A DNA stretch of 64,000 bases from Wenzhouxiangella sediminis (lineage in GTDB: Bacteria; Pseudomonadota; Gammaproteobacteria; Xanthomonadales; Wenzhouxiangellaceae). The notes under the pieces were generated by a model. That model searched no databases. It had not been told where the DNA came from and saw only the letters and a list, made by a program, of their open reading frames with translations. Each line of letters starts with the position of its first letter. Position 1 is the stretch's first letter. Positions 28,900 to 38,300 of this stretch are shown in pieces. The stretch is from assembly GCF_003410055.1 (NCBI RefSeq), contig NZ_QUZK01000005.1, positions 25,660 to 89,659 on the forward strand, read 5' to 3'. Both the position numbers and the translations under genes were made by a program.

Positions 28900-30411
28900 A
28901 TGTTGGATTGGCCACTGCTCAGCCTGCTGACCTGGATTCCGATCGCCGGCGCCGTCGTCGTCGCCGCCCTGGGTGGGCGCTCGCCGGACCTGGTGCGTCC
29001 GCTGGCACTCATCGTCGCGCTGGTGACTTTCGCGCTGTCGCTGCTGCTCTACGTCGGCTTCGACGCGACCACCGCGCAGATGCAGTTCGTCGAAAAGACG
29101 GTCTGGATCGAGGCGTTCAACGTTCACTACCACCTGGGCATCGACGGGCTGTCGCTACCGCTGATCATTCTCAACACCCTCATCTGCGTGCTCGTGGTCA
29201 TCGGCGGCTGGAAAATCACCGATCGCCCCCACCAGTACATGGCGGCCTTCCTGATGCTGCACGCGCTGATGACGGGCATGTTCGCCGCCCTCGATGCGCT
29301 GCTGTTCTACGTGTTCTTCGAGGCGATGCTGGTGCCGATGTTCCTCATCATCGGTATCTGGGGCGGGCCCAACCGCATTTACGCCACGGTGAAGTTCTTC
29401 CTGTTCACCTTTTTCGGCTCGGTGTTCATGCTCATCGCGCTGATCTGGCTCTATCTCGATTCGGGCAGCTTCGCCATCGCCGACCTGCAACAGCACGAGT
29501 TCGGTCTGCTGCCGCAGATCTGGGTCTTCCTGGCCTTCCTGATCGCCTTCGCCGTCAAGGTGCCGATGTGGCCGGTGCACACCTGGCTTCCGGATGCCCA
29601 CGTCGAGGCGCCCACCGGCGGGTCGGTGGTGCTGGCCGCCGTCATGCTCAAGATCGGCGGCTACGGCCTGCTCCGTTTCGCACTACCCATCACTCCCGAT
29701 GCGGCAGCGCACCTGGACTGGCTGGTGATCGCCCTGTCCCTGATCGCCATCGTCTACATCGGCTTTGTCGCGCTCGCCCAGAGCGACATGAAGAAGCTGA
29801 TCGCCTACAGCTCGATTTCGCACATGGGCTTCGTTACCCTGGGCGCCTTCCTGGCTTTCGCCATTGCCCGCAACACCGGTGAGCTGACCGGCGCCGGCCT
29901 GGGCCTGTCGGGCTCGATGGTGCAGATGATTTCCCACGGCTTCATCTCCGGCGCCATGTTCCTCTGCGTCGGGGTGCTCTACGACCGCGTCCACAGCCGC
30001 GAGATCTCCGCCTACGGCGGCGTGGCCAACACAATGCCCTGGTTCGCGATGTTCGCCGTGCTGTTCTTCATGGCCAACTCCGGCCTGCCGGGCACCTCCG
30101 GCTTCGTGGGCGAGTTCATGGTCATCCTGGCGGCCTTCCACGCCAGTTTCTGGTTCGCGTTCGCCGCCGCGGCCACCCTGATCCTCGGCGCGGCCTACAG
30201 CCTGTGGCTGGTCAAGCGCGTGTTCTACGGCGAAGTGGCCAACGACAACGTCGCCTCGCTCAAGGACCTGGATTCGCGCGAGTGGATCCTGCTGACGACC
30301 CTGGCGGTCTTCACGCTGGGCCTGGGCCTGTGGCCGTATCCGCTGATCGAAGTCATGGAGCCCTCGATCCAGAACCTGGTCGAGCACATCATGCAGAGCA
30401 AGATTGGATAA
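28900..30411 (+). CDS. nuoM: NADH-quinone oxidoreductase subunit M
   Basis: Antiporter-like proton-pumping subunit. The 503-residue product has the family blocks YHLGIDGLSLPLIILNTLI, FFEAMLVPMFLIIGIWGG (conserved Glu), FAVKVPMWPVHTWLPDAHVEAP in two pieces (conserved Lys), and AYSSISHMGFVTLG. The ATG follows an AAAGGA stretch by about 10 bases. Six bases separate it from nuoN. Confidence 0.97.
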   Translation: MLDWPLLSLLTWIPIAGAVVVAALGGRSPDLVRPLALIVALVTFALSLLLYVGFDATTAQMQFVEKTVWIEAFNVHYHLGIDGLSLPLIILNTLICVLVVIGGWKITDRPHQYMAAFLMLHALMTGMFAALDALLFYVFFEAMLVPMFLIIGIWGGPNRIYATVKFFLFTFFGSVFMLIALIWLYLDSGSFAIADLQQHEFGLLPQIWVFLAFLIAFAVKVPMWPVHTWLPDAHVEAPTGGSVVLAAVMLKIGGYGLLRFALPITPDAAAHLDWLVIALSLIAIVYIGFVALAQSDMKKLIAYSSISHMGFVTLGAFLAFAIARNTGELTGAGLGLSGSMVQMISHGFISGAMFLCVGVLYDRVHSREISAYGGVANTMPWFAMFAVLFFMANSGLPGTSGFVGEFMVILAAFHASFWFAFAAAATLILGAAYSLWLVKRVFYGEVANDNVASLKDLDSREWILLTTLAVFTLGLGLWPYPLIEVMEPSIQNLVEHIMQSKIG

Positions 30412-30417
30412 TTCGAC

Positions 30418-31854
30418 ATGACGATCGCCGAACTGCAACTCGCCCTTCCCGAGATCTTCGTGCTCAGCATGGCCTGCGTGGTGCTGCTGGCCGACCTGTT
30501 CATTTCCGACGAGCGCCGCGGCCTGACGCACACCCTGGCCGTGATCACGCTGGTCTTCGCCGCTATTCTCAGCCTGCGCCTGATGATGGCGCCGGGGCAG
30601 GTCGAATACGCCTTCAGCGACACCTTCATCCGCGATCGCTTCGGCGACGTGCTCAAGGTGTTCTGCTACCTGATCCTGATCGGCGTGTTCGTCTACGCCA
30701 AGCACTACCTGCGCCAGTTCAACCTGTTCAAGGGCGAGTTCTACACGCTCAGCCTGTTCGCCCTGGTGGGCACCATGGTGCTGATTTCCGCCGGCTCCCT
30801 GCTGACCGTCTATCTGGGCCTCGAGCTGCTGACCCTGGCGAGCTACGCGCTGGTCGCCATCGACCGCAATTCGCTCAAGGGCTCGGAAGCGGCGATGAAG
30901 TACTTCGTCCTCGGTTCGCTGGCATCCGGCTTCCTGCTGTTCGGCATGAGCCTGATCTTCGGCGCCACCGGCAGCCTGGATCTCACCGACGTCAGTGCCG
31001 CCCTGTCGGCGGGCATGGGCGAGAGCATGCTGCTGACGGTGGGCCTGGTGTTCATCGTGATGGGCATCGCCTTCAAGCTGGGTGCCGTTCCGCTGCACAT
31101 GTGGATTCCCGACGTCTATCACGGCGCGCCCCTGCCCATCACGCTGTTCCTCAGCTCGGTGCCCAAGCTGGCCGCCGTGGCCCTGGCCATCCGCCTGCTC
31201 GACAACGGCCTGATCGAACTGCACGCCGACTGGCAGGGCATGCTGATCGTGCTGGCCGCGCTGTCGATGGTCCTCGGCAACGTCGTCGCCATCGCCCAGA
31301 CCAACATCAAGCGCATGCTGGGTTATTCGACCATTTCGCACATGGGTTTCGTGCTGCTCGGCATGCTGCCGGCCACGCAACAGGGCTATGCCGCGGCGAT
31401 GTTCTACGCCATCGTCTACGCCATCATGTCGGCGGGCGCCTTCGCGGTTCTGATCCTGCTGTCCAACAAGGGCGCCGAGGCCGAGAACCTGGACGACCTC
31501 AAGGGCCTGGCCAAGCGCAATCCCTGGCACGCCCTGATGATGCTGATGCTGATGTTCTCCCTGGCGGGCATCCCGGTCTTCGTCGGCTTCTTCGCCAAGT
31601 GGCAGGTCATCGCCGCGGCACTGAGCGCCGGCTTCACCTGGCTGGCCATCCTGGCCGTGCTCACCGCCGTGATCGGCGCGTTCTACTACCTGCGCGTGGT
31701 CAAGCTGATGTACTTCGACGAACCCGAAGACGCCGAGCCGGTCACCGCCCCGGTCGACTTCCGCGCCGTACTGACGGTCAATGGGGTGGCCATGTTGGCG
31801 CTTGGGATCTTCTCCGGTGGACTGATCAGTCTTTGCGTCAGTGCCTTCGTCTGA
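30418..31854 (+). CDS. nuoN: NADH-quinone oxidoreductase subunit N
   Basis: Third antiporter-like membrane subunit and last gene of the complex I operon. The 478-residue product shows YLGLELLTLASYALVAIDR, AAMKYFVLGSLASGFLLFG, GAVPLHMWIPDVYHGAP, and TNIKRMLGYSTISHMGFVLL. Length and membrane pattern fit the family. All fourteen subunits are present in canonical order with no accessory genes between them. Confidence 0.97.
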   Translation: MTIAELQLALPEIFVLSMACVVLLADLFISDERRGLTHTLAVITLVFAAILSLRLMMAPGQVEYAFSDTFIRDRFGDVLKVFCYLILIGVFVYAKHYLRQFNLFKGEFYTLSLFALVGTMVLISAGSLLTVYLGLELLTLASYALVAIDRNSLKGSEAAMKYFVLGSLASGFLLFGMSLIFGATGSLDLTDVSAALSAGMGESMLLTVGLVFIVMGIAFKLGAVPLHMWIPDVYHGAPLPITLFLSSVPKLAAVALAIRLLDNGLIELHADWQGMLIVLAALSMVLGNVVAIAQTNIKRMLGYSTISHMGFVLLGMLPATQQGYAAAMFYAIVYAIMSAGAFAVLILLSNKGAEAENLDDLKGLAKRNPWHALMMLMLMFSLAGIPVFVGFFAKWQVIAAALSAGFTWLAILAVLTAVIGAFYYLRVVKLMYFDEPEDAEPVTAPVDFRAVLTVNGVAMLALGIFSGGLISLCVSAFV

Positions 31855-31862
31855 ATCGAGAA

Positions 31863-32040
31863 GGTTTCAGGTTTCAGGTTTCAGGAAAAGACGGGTTCGG
31901 GGTTCCGGGTTCCGGAAAACCATGAAAAGGCCTGGGGCAATGGGCAGGCATGGCGCCAGGATTATCGGCAACGCATAAACGGCTACCCCCAACGCCCCGG
32001 AACCCCGAACACGGAACCCCGAACCCCGAACCCCAAAACC
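31863..32040. repeat. GGTTTCA and GAACCCC iterated repeats after nuoN
   Basis: Three GGTTTCA units plus GG (31863-31885) are followed by a GGTTCGGGGTTCCGG-type run (31893-31915). Downstream, 31995-32040 is an iterated run of GAACCCC units in the opposite sense. A perfect 15-bp inverted match links 31893-31907 with 32012-32026. The first unit is the same heptamer found after pmbA. The element separates nuoN from the convergent DUF456 gene and could act as a bidirectional end-of-transcript structure. Confidence 0.8.
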
Positions 32041-32048
32041 GAAGGGTT

Positions 32049-32552
32049 TTAAATAAACCACGCCACCGCGAACCAGACCACCATCACCGCGCCGATTCCG
32101 GCGCCGACAGCGGTTCCGACCACCACGCCGATACTCGCGCCGACGCCCGCTCGCAGCGAGTCATCCAGGTTGGCCTTGCCGGCCATGTGGCCGAGCACGG
32201 CGCCGACGAAGGGGCCGAGCAGGATGCCCGGGATCCCGAAGAACAGGCCGACCAGCAGGCCCAGGGTCGCGCCCAGAATGGCGTAGCGCCCCGCGCCGAA
32301 GCGCCGTGCCCCTTCGGCCGTAGCGATGAAATCCATCAGGAGGGCAAGTACGGTCAGGACGGTCAGCCAAAGCAGCGTCCACCAGCCCACGCGCTCGAAT
32401 CCATCCAGCCAGGCCATCAGGACCAGCCCCAGCAGGATCACCGGCACACCCGGCAGGATGGGAAGAATCGTCCCCGCCAGACCAAGCAGAACCAGCAGGA
32501 AAGCCAGTCCCCAAACCGGCCAGATCAGAAACTCCCAACTAAGCCATTCCAT
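32049..32552 (-). CDS. DUF456 domain membrane protein
   Basis: Integral membrane protein of 167 residues with about five hydrophobic, glycine-rich segments. The family hallmarks are an N-terminal GLAGTILPILPGVPVILLGL and a central GATLGLLVGLFFGIPGILLGPFVGAVLGH in adjoining pieces. Function is unknown across the family. It is convergent with nuoN and divergent from the next gene. The start codon is an ATG at the complement of 32550-32552. Confidence 0.88.
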   Translation of the reverse strand: MEWLSWEFLIWPVWGLAFLLVLLGLAGTILPILPGVPVILLGLVLMAWLDGFERVGWWTLLWLTVLTVLALLMDFIATAEGARRFGAGRYAILGATLGLLVGLFFGIPGILLGPFVGAVLGHMAGKANLDDSLRAGVGASIGVVVGTAVGAGIGAVMVVWFAVAWFI

Positions 32553-32936
32553 ACCAGACCAGCCTTTGCATCAAACCCCGCATATGATAGGGCCAGCTGC
32601 ACGTCGTGTCATAGGTCTTGTTTTCTCGGATCCCTCGCGGCTGCACAACAGAAAGTCCGACTGGGTTGAGCTTCGGCTCGTCATTGTTGTCCCGATGTCG
32701 AGGGGCAAGGCGAAGATCTGGGCCTCCCGCGGCACTCGAAAATGAGAGCAGCCGATGACACGGCGCTGGCCGGGGCGGCGCTCTGCTAGACTGCATCCTT
32801 GTGGCACTTGCTGTCCTTCCCGTCTTTGGCGTTGGTCTGAATGTTTTGCTCGTCTGGGCCGATGTCTTTCGTCCTGAGCTTCGCAGTCATTCAGCCTTCA
32901 TGCCGACATCATGAAACAGCATTCTTTCGCGAGGCG
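32553..32936. promoter_or_regulatory. Divergent gene-free region, possible extended -10 promoter
   Basis: This stretch of nearly 400 bases separates the minus-strand DUF456 gene from the plus-strand membrane protein. An extended -10-like TGCTAGACT lies at 32784-32792 on the plus strand, without a good -35. GC content visibly falls here compared with the nuo operon. No RNA gene or protein-coding signal is convincing; possible upstream starts of the next gene (ATG 32841) fall inside it. Confidence 0.3.
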
Positions 32937-34565
32937 ATGAAAAAGCAGCCTTCCAGTCGTGGCTTCTCGACATCGATTCTCCTGGGCACCGCGATTGTGG
33001 TGTGGTTGCCAATGCACTTGTCGGGGATGATCGACAACGGCGACTGGCATCTACACTGGTTTCGTCTAGAAGGGTTCTCGCAATCACTTGTCGAAGGCGT
33101 CTGGCGCCCGTACTGGCACGCAGATGCCAACAGCGGCTACGGTGCTCCGACGTTCCTCTTCTATCCGCCGCTTTCTTACTATCTGGCTTCTATTCCGATC
33201 CTGCTTGGATCGAGCATGTCGACCGCATGGTCCGCGGTCTACCTGACGACAATTGTCGTAGCGGCTTTCGGAAGCTATCGTCTGTTCCGACTCTGGTCCG
33301 GCGCCGGTGTGTCCGCAGCTGCATCCGCGTTGTGGACGTGCTCTCCGCCGTTGCTTCTCAAGATATATCAGATACACATGCCGGCGAGCGCTCTGGCGAT
33401 TGCGTTCATACCCTGGCTTCTCAGTGCCGTGATGTCATCGAATCAGGGTAGGATCAACAGGATTTTGACGGTCGCGGTAACGTCGGCCTTGCTGATTCTC
33501 GCCCATCCGATGATCGCCGTGCAGGCATCGGTCATTATGGCAATCCTGGGTGCCTTTCGGGCTTTGCGCGGTGACGCACGTGCCGTGCTACAGGCGCTTG
33601 CGGGAGGCGCGCTAGGATCGCTGCTCTCGATTTGGTACTGGCTGCCGCTCCTATTGTTTCGCGATCTCGTTCAGTGGGAATTTCTCCTAAATCCCGCCTG
33701 GCTGTGGGAGTATAACGTCCTGTTCTCCCGCCCTGAGCCGCCGTACGGGGCTTTCCACGACTTTCGCGCGCTCTTCGACGGGCTCGCCGTTGTCGGCTTC
33801 GTAATCGCCATCTCCTGTTACGCAGTAGTATTGAGCGGTGGTGAAGGAATAAAGGGTACTGGCGCGCCGCTTTTGATTGCCGTTGTGGTCTGTCTATACA
33901 TCATGAGTCCCGCAGGGGTCTGGCTTGCGGAGCTATTTCCTCCCATGGGATACCTCATGTTCGCATGGCGCTGGTTGGGAGTGATGTGGCTGCTTGTGCT
34001 CTGGTTGTTGGCCCTTGCAGTTGAGATGCTTTGGTGCCGCTTAACCCTTTGGTCCAGACGCAGGAGGATCCTCGCCTTGTCCGTTCCCGCCGTCGCAATA
34101 GCGGGAATGGTCATAGTTTCGCTGGCGATCGTGGGTTTCGGGCCCCTCAGTGAGAATTGGGGATTGGTGAGCCAGCGAGTATCGGAGTCACGAGCGGAGC
34201 GCGCCATTCGTGACGAAATCTGGCCGACGCTTGAAATGCGTCCTACGTCAATGGGAGATGGCTGGAAGAAGGATCTCCATAAAGACCCCATGCCCTACGT
34301 CTGGGTACGGTCCGGTGACTTGAAGGTTCGTCTGGTCGGTCGCGCTCAGCACCGGATCGTCATTGACTATGAGGCGGAGCGAACAAGCACCATTCGCATC
34401 AAGCACCTGAACTTTCCTAGCTGGAAGGCCAGGGTCGGCGAAAAGACCGTGCGGATCGAAACAGAAGAAGGGTCTGGCGCAATGATCCTGAGAGTGCCGC
34501 CCGGTTCGAAGCGACTCGTGCTTTCGTATGAAGGCTGGCCTTGGATATCGAAGTCATCGGACTGA
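32937..34565 (+). CDS. PTPS_related / YfhO-like polytopic membrane protein
   Basis: Polytopic membrane protein of 542 residues from ATG 32937 (574 if the upstream ATG 32841 is used). The N-terminal NGDWHLHWFRLEGFSQSL and WHADANSGYGAPTFLFYPPLSYYLAS fit the PTPS_related membrane family (Pfam 'PTPS related', like GT-C glycosyltransferases and YfhO). About ten hydrophobic segments follow. The last 150 residues form a soluble beta-rich domain with KHLNFPSWKARVG, a pattern seen after GT-C membrane domains. Likely role is sugar or lipid-linked transfer to an envelope polymer or glycoprotein, but that is inference. Base composition is lower in GC than neighbours, suggesting acquisition. Confidence 0.7.
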   Translation: MKKQPSSRGFSTSILLGTAIVVWLPMHLSGMIDNGDWHLHWFRLEGFSQSLVEGVWRPYWHADANSGYGAPTFLFYPPLSYYLASIPILLGSSMSTAWSAVYLTTIVVAAFGSYRLFRLWSGAGVSAAASALWTCSPPLLLKIYQIHMPASALAIAFIPWLLSAVMSSNQGRINRILTVAVTSALLILAHPMIAVQASVIMAILGAFRALRGDARAVLQALAGGALGSLLSIWYWLPLLLFRDLVQWEFLLNPAWLWEYNVLFSRPEPPYGAFHDFRALFDGLAVVGFVIAISCYAVVLSGGEGIKGTGAPLLIAVVVCLYIMSPAGVWLAELFPPMGYLMFAWRWLGVMWLLVLWLLALAVEMLWCRLTLWSRRRRILALSVPAVAIAGMVIVSLAIVGFGPLSENWGLVSQRVSESRAERAIRDEIWPTLEMRPTSMGDGWKKDLHKDPMPYVWVRSGDLKVRLVGRAQHRIVIDYEAERTSTIRIKHLNFPSWKARVGEKTVRIETEEGSGAMILRVPPGSKRLVLSYEGWPWISKSSD

Positions 34566-34885
34566 ACTGCGATGCAGATGCCATGCGCACTTTCATAAGC
34601 CGAACCTAAATCAGCAGGGGCTCAATGAGCTTTATTGGAGCTGGCCAGCCTGCTCTATGTTCAGTGTTGAAACTCCATCCATGTTTTCGTAGACTGAAGT
34701 GGAATGGTACAAGGGGCGCCATTCGATGATCTCGATGACGATCCGATGTTGTGGCGGCGATACGCTGTGAGGGAACGGGTTCGCTGAAGGGGCAGTGTCG
34801 CTGGACGCTTCGGGCTTGAGCAATACGTTGGCAATCATGGTAGTTCATTGTGTGTTTTTCAGGGAGGCGGGCCTTTATTCGGCCC
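34566..34885. other. Gene-free, lower-GC spacer before the giant-protein locus
   Basis: About 320 bases with no convincing gene. A minus-strand reading frame of 68 codons (34632-34838) has no recognisable family and no good ribosome-binding site; it may be a remnant. A purine-rich AGGGAGG element at 34861-34867 lies before the next gene but is too far from the favoured ATG. The promoter of the 29-kb downstream unit should lie here or further upstream, but I cannot identify it. Confidence 0.4.
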
Positions 34886-35320
34886 ATGGGGACGTCGCGC
34901 CACGCTAATGCGGCGCGAGTCCTTCGGAGTTCATTTCTCCTGATGTTCTGCGCAGCCCTTTGGCTGCCGGGTTGGGGAGAGGAACAGCGCGACTGGCGAT
35001 TAATCGGTTTTTCCGTTGCTTCGGAAACTTCGGTCTTTTCGGATTCGCTGGGACAGTTAGCAACCTACCGCCCCGGTGACGAGGTCGCCGACGGTCAATG
35101 GCGGCTGCAGTCTATTGCTGCCAACCACGTTGTTCTTGTTCCGGCAACAAGACCTAGCGCCCAATCCTCGACTGCATCGCTCGTCCTGGGCGCTGGTGAG
35201 GACGTGCCGGACATTGTCAGTGCAAGGCCGGGTACTTCCATCTACTACGAAGTTCAGGGAATTTTCCTCGACAACATCGAAACGCAGGCGGAAGCTGGCG
35301 GACAGGGGAGCGTTCCTTGA
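34886..35320 (+). CDS. Small exported protein, GspC-homology-region-like
   Basis: Product of 144 residues from ATG 34886 (156 if a GTG at 34850 is used). It has a hydrophobic export signal (about residues 13-30, VLRSSFLLMFCAALWLPGWG). The mature part reads WRLIGFSVASETSVFSDS, GQLATYRPGDEVADGQWRL and IAANHVVLVPA. This 'own value, y-x-PGD, dG-W-L, I-x-x-x-x-V-V-L' pattern is that of the periplasmic homology region of type II secretion GspC and PilP. No other secretion genes are nearby. Its stop overlaps the TTG start of the giant gene (TTGA), so the two are probably translated together; a chaperone or anchoring role for the giant protein is inference. Confidence 0.6.
   Translation: MGTSRHANAARVLRSSFLLMFCAALWLPGWGEEQRDWRLIGFSVASETSVFSDSLGQLATYRPGDEVADGQWRLQSIAANHVVLVPATRPSAQSSTASLVLGAGEDVPDIVSARPGTSIYYEVQGIFLDNIETQAEAGGQGSVP
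35304..35319 (+). promoter_or_regulatory. Strong Shine-Dalgarno fixing the TTG start of the giant gene
   Basis: AGGGGAG at 35304-35310 lies 6 bases before the TTG at 35317. The TTG overlaps the upstream stop. The following codons give a standard signal peptide, so this rare start is well supported. Confidence 0.7.
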
Positions 35321-38300
35321 GACCCAAGAACCCCGCGCGGCTGCCGTTTCATGGCCTGTTGTCTTTGGTATTGCTGCTATTCGCAATGTCCGGGCCGGTT
35401 CTGGGGGACGTCATTCTTCCGGAAGACTATCCACCCCAAGGCTTGGAGGCACCACAGGCGCTGCGGAACGTCGATGACTACTTCGGCCCGGTCGAGCGAC
35501 ACGGCAATCTGCTGACGACTGCCACGGAATGGCCTCTGGATTCCTACGTCGAAGACGAACTCAACGTGGCGATTCGACAAGCCCTCACGGAGATCGTTAT
35601 CGGGAATCAAGGCGACCGTTTCGATTTCGTGATGGTCCTGACGACGTTTCCGATCGAGCTGAGGTCTGAAGAGCTCGCGGCGAACGGCATGTACTGGTCC
35701 GTCAGCAATGCCGTCGAGGGGATCGGATTGCCAGCTTTCGATCAGAGCGCGGATTGGGGATCGAGCGGCCGCCTGCAAGGGTTCATCGACTTGGGGCAGG
35801 CCAGCGCGGAGCGGCTCTTCCCCCAGTCGCGCGAATATCAGTATCTTTTGACGACCGCCGCGCACGAGCTGATGCACCGCTGGTCCAGCTACGTAGGCTA
35901 TATGGATAGCGGCACGATCAAGGCCGATCTGTTGGGCCATGCCGACAGCCACTGGAATTCGCTGCTGGATACCCAGGCTTCAGTGATGTACGGACACGAC
36001 TGGATCGAGCAGGGTGAATCCGAGTACCAGAGTGGTCCGGTAACCCGCCGCTACTCGGCCCTAGATCTGTATCTCGCGGGCCTCGCCGATAGTAGTGAGG
36101 TCCCGCCGATGCTTCGGCTCAGGTCTCCCCAGCCGGATGTGCCAGAGTTCCCCGAGGCCGGTCTCTCGATCGAAGCCGACCCGGAATGGATCGCCATAGA
36201 GAACGTAATCGACGCCGAAGGTCCTCGGGTTCCGGGCGTCGTCGAGTCACAGAAGCATTTTCGAGCGGCGCTCGTGATCGTTAGGCGCCCCGAAGAGAGC
36301 ATTCCGGCGGGGTTGATGGCCTCGGTGGAACGGCTCCGTCGTGACATTCAGGAACGTTTCTCGTCTCTCGTCGGTGGCCGGGCGGTACTGCATATCGTTC
36401 CGGAATCCGTGGCTCGCGCCGCGCCGGGATTGCCTCATCCGCTGGAAGGCAGTACACCGTCGCAAACCCCGGAGGTCGCCGTTGGGCTTGCGCTCGATTG
36501 GCTCGAGCAAGTCCAGGGGCTACAAGGCTTCTGGACGGATCGAGAAGGCAGCCGCTGGCGAGATACGGCATCTGCCGTTCAGGCGTTTCGCATGCTTCGC
36601 CCGGGGTCGAGCGCGTTGCCGGTGGCGGAAGCCGCTGCGCTGGAGGCAAACCCCGACACACTCGAAGCCCTGGCCTGGCGTGCGCGAGCGTTGCCGGGGG
36701 AAAGCGGCAAGGACGCGGAAACCGTCGAACAACTGCTTGCCCTGCAACGATCAGATGGCGGTTGGGGGTTGACGGTCCAGCATCAGTCCAGCGTCGAGGA
36801 CACGGCTGGCGTTCTGAAGGCCTTCTGGGATGTCATGCCAGAACACGCCAGTAGTGAGGCGCTTGAATTCGTGGCTGGGGCGCAGAACGTCGACGGAGGC
36901 TGGGGAAGCTACCCGGGCGCTCAGACGCATTTTCCGCCGACGCTTTCGGCAATCGAGGCGCTGTCGCTTCCGATTGCCACCCACTCTGAGGCACTGCAAT
37001 CGGGCAGGGATTGGCTTGCCTCTCGGCACAGGCCGAGTGGGGAGTTCAGGCATGAAGGTGAGATGTTTGCCCCGGGCGGTGCGGCGCGTGCCCTGGCGCT
37101 TCTGATCGGCCACGATGTCGATCCCTTGCTGTTCGACTCCACCGCATCTTGGCTGTCAAGGCAGCAGGGCGAATCGGGAGACTGGAGCGGAAGCGCGTTC
37201 TCGACGGCCAGTGCCATTCTGGTGCTGGGGCGCCTGGAGCTGCCCAATCTCCAGATCGATGGGCAGCCATCCGCCCAACCCGAGACTCCGATCGTGGGCT
37301 CGCTGCTCCAGTTGTCGGCTCGTGTCGCCAACTCCGGGCGCGAGACGGCGCCGCCATCCACGACTCGGTGGTACCTAGGCGATCCGCGCGAGGGTGGTAC
37401 GGCGATTTCCGGACCGATCCAGGTTCCGGAGCTTCCTGCCGGCTCTTCGCAGCTCGTCGAATTCCTGTGGGAGACGGATTCCCAGCCGGGTGAGCAGGAT
37501 GTCTGGGTCGCCGTGGAGGGACAAGCCGGACTGGAAGAATGGACGCTCGAAGACAACTACCGACACTTGCCAATCCTCGTTTCCGATCCGCCCGAAGGTC
37601 CGGAGCTCGCCCTGCATCCGAGCGCGATTTCGGTTTCGCCGGCCGCAATCGACTCCGTTCCAACTGAGGTGCAAGTCACGGGAACGCTATGGAACCACGG
37701 CGGCACCAGCGTGAACGATACGGCGCTGGTCCTGATCGATACCCAGTCCGCGCCGCCGACGATTTTGGCCGAAACATTCGTTGACGCCCCCGCGGGTGGA
37801 GAATCGGCCTTTGACGTTTCCTTTGAGTACGACGGAAGCCAAAGCAGCCAGCTGTTGTTGGCCGCCGATCCGAATGGCCTGGTTGCGGACGCCGACCGAA
37901 GTAACAACGAAGCCGAAGTCGGCTTGACCGTGAGCACGGGCATCGATGTGGCGGTGGAATCCATCGCCCTTGAGCCCGAAGAGGCGCCCTATGCCGGTCA
38001 TCCTCTCGAGATCAGGGTGGAGCTGGCCAACAGGGGGCTTGCCGCTGCGCCTTCTTTTGCCGTAGACATCGACGTACTGGACAGCGAGGGGCAGCCGGTC
38101 CACGAGGCGACGACCAGCCTGTCCATGGACTCCCTTTCCAGCACGTTTCGCAATGTCGACTGGCAGCCCGCTACGCCCGGCATCTACACGGTGTCGGTCC
38201 AGGCCGATCCGGAAGCATTGCTGGATGACGTCGATCCGCTCAACAACGAGCTCGAAGCTTCGTTCGAAGTGACCGTGGCGGAGGGCATGAATCTCCGACT

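Noticed and set aside
29683..31530. Long minus-strand open frame across nuoM and nuoN
   Set aside because: His/Gln/Asp-rich antisense translation of membrane-protein genes, a known artefact of GC-rich coding DNA; no start signal or family match.
34632..34838. A 68-codon minus-strand gene upstream of the giant locus
   Set aside because: No Shine-Dalgarno, no recognisable domain, and a competing longer frame on the same strand. Kept only as a remark in the spacer description.
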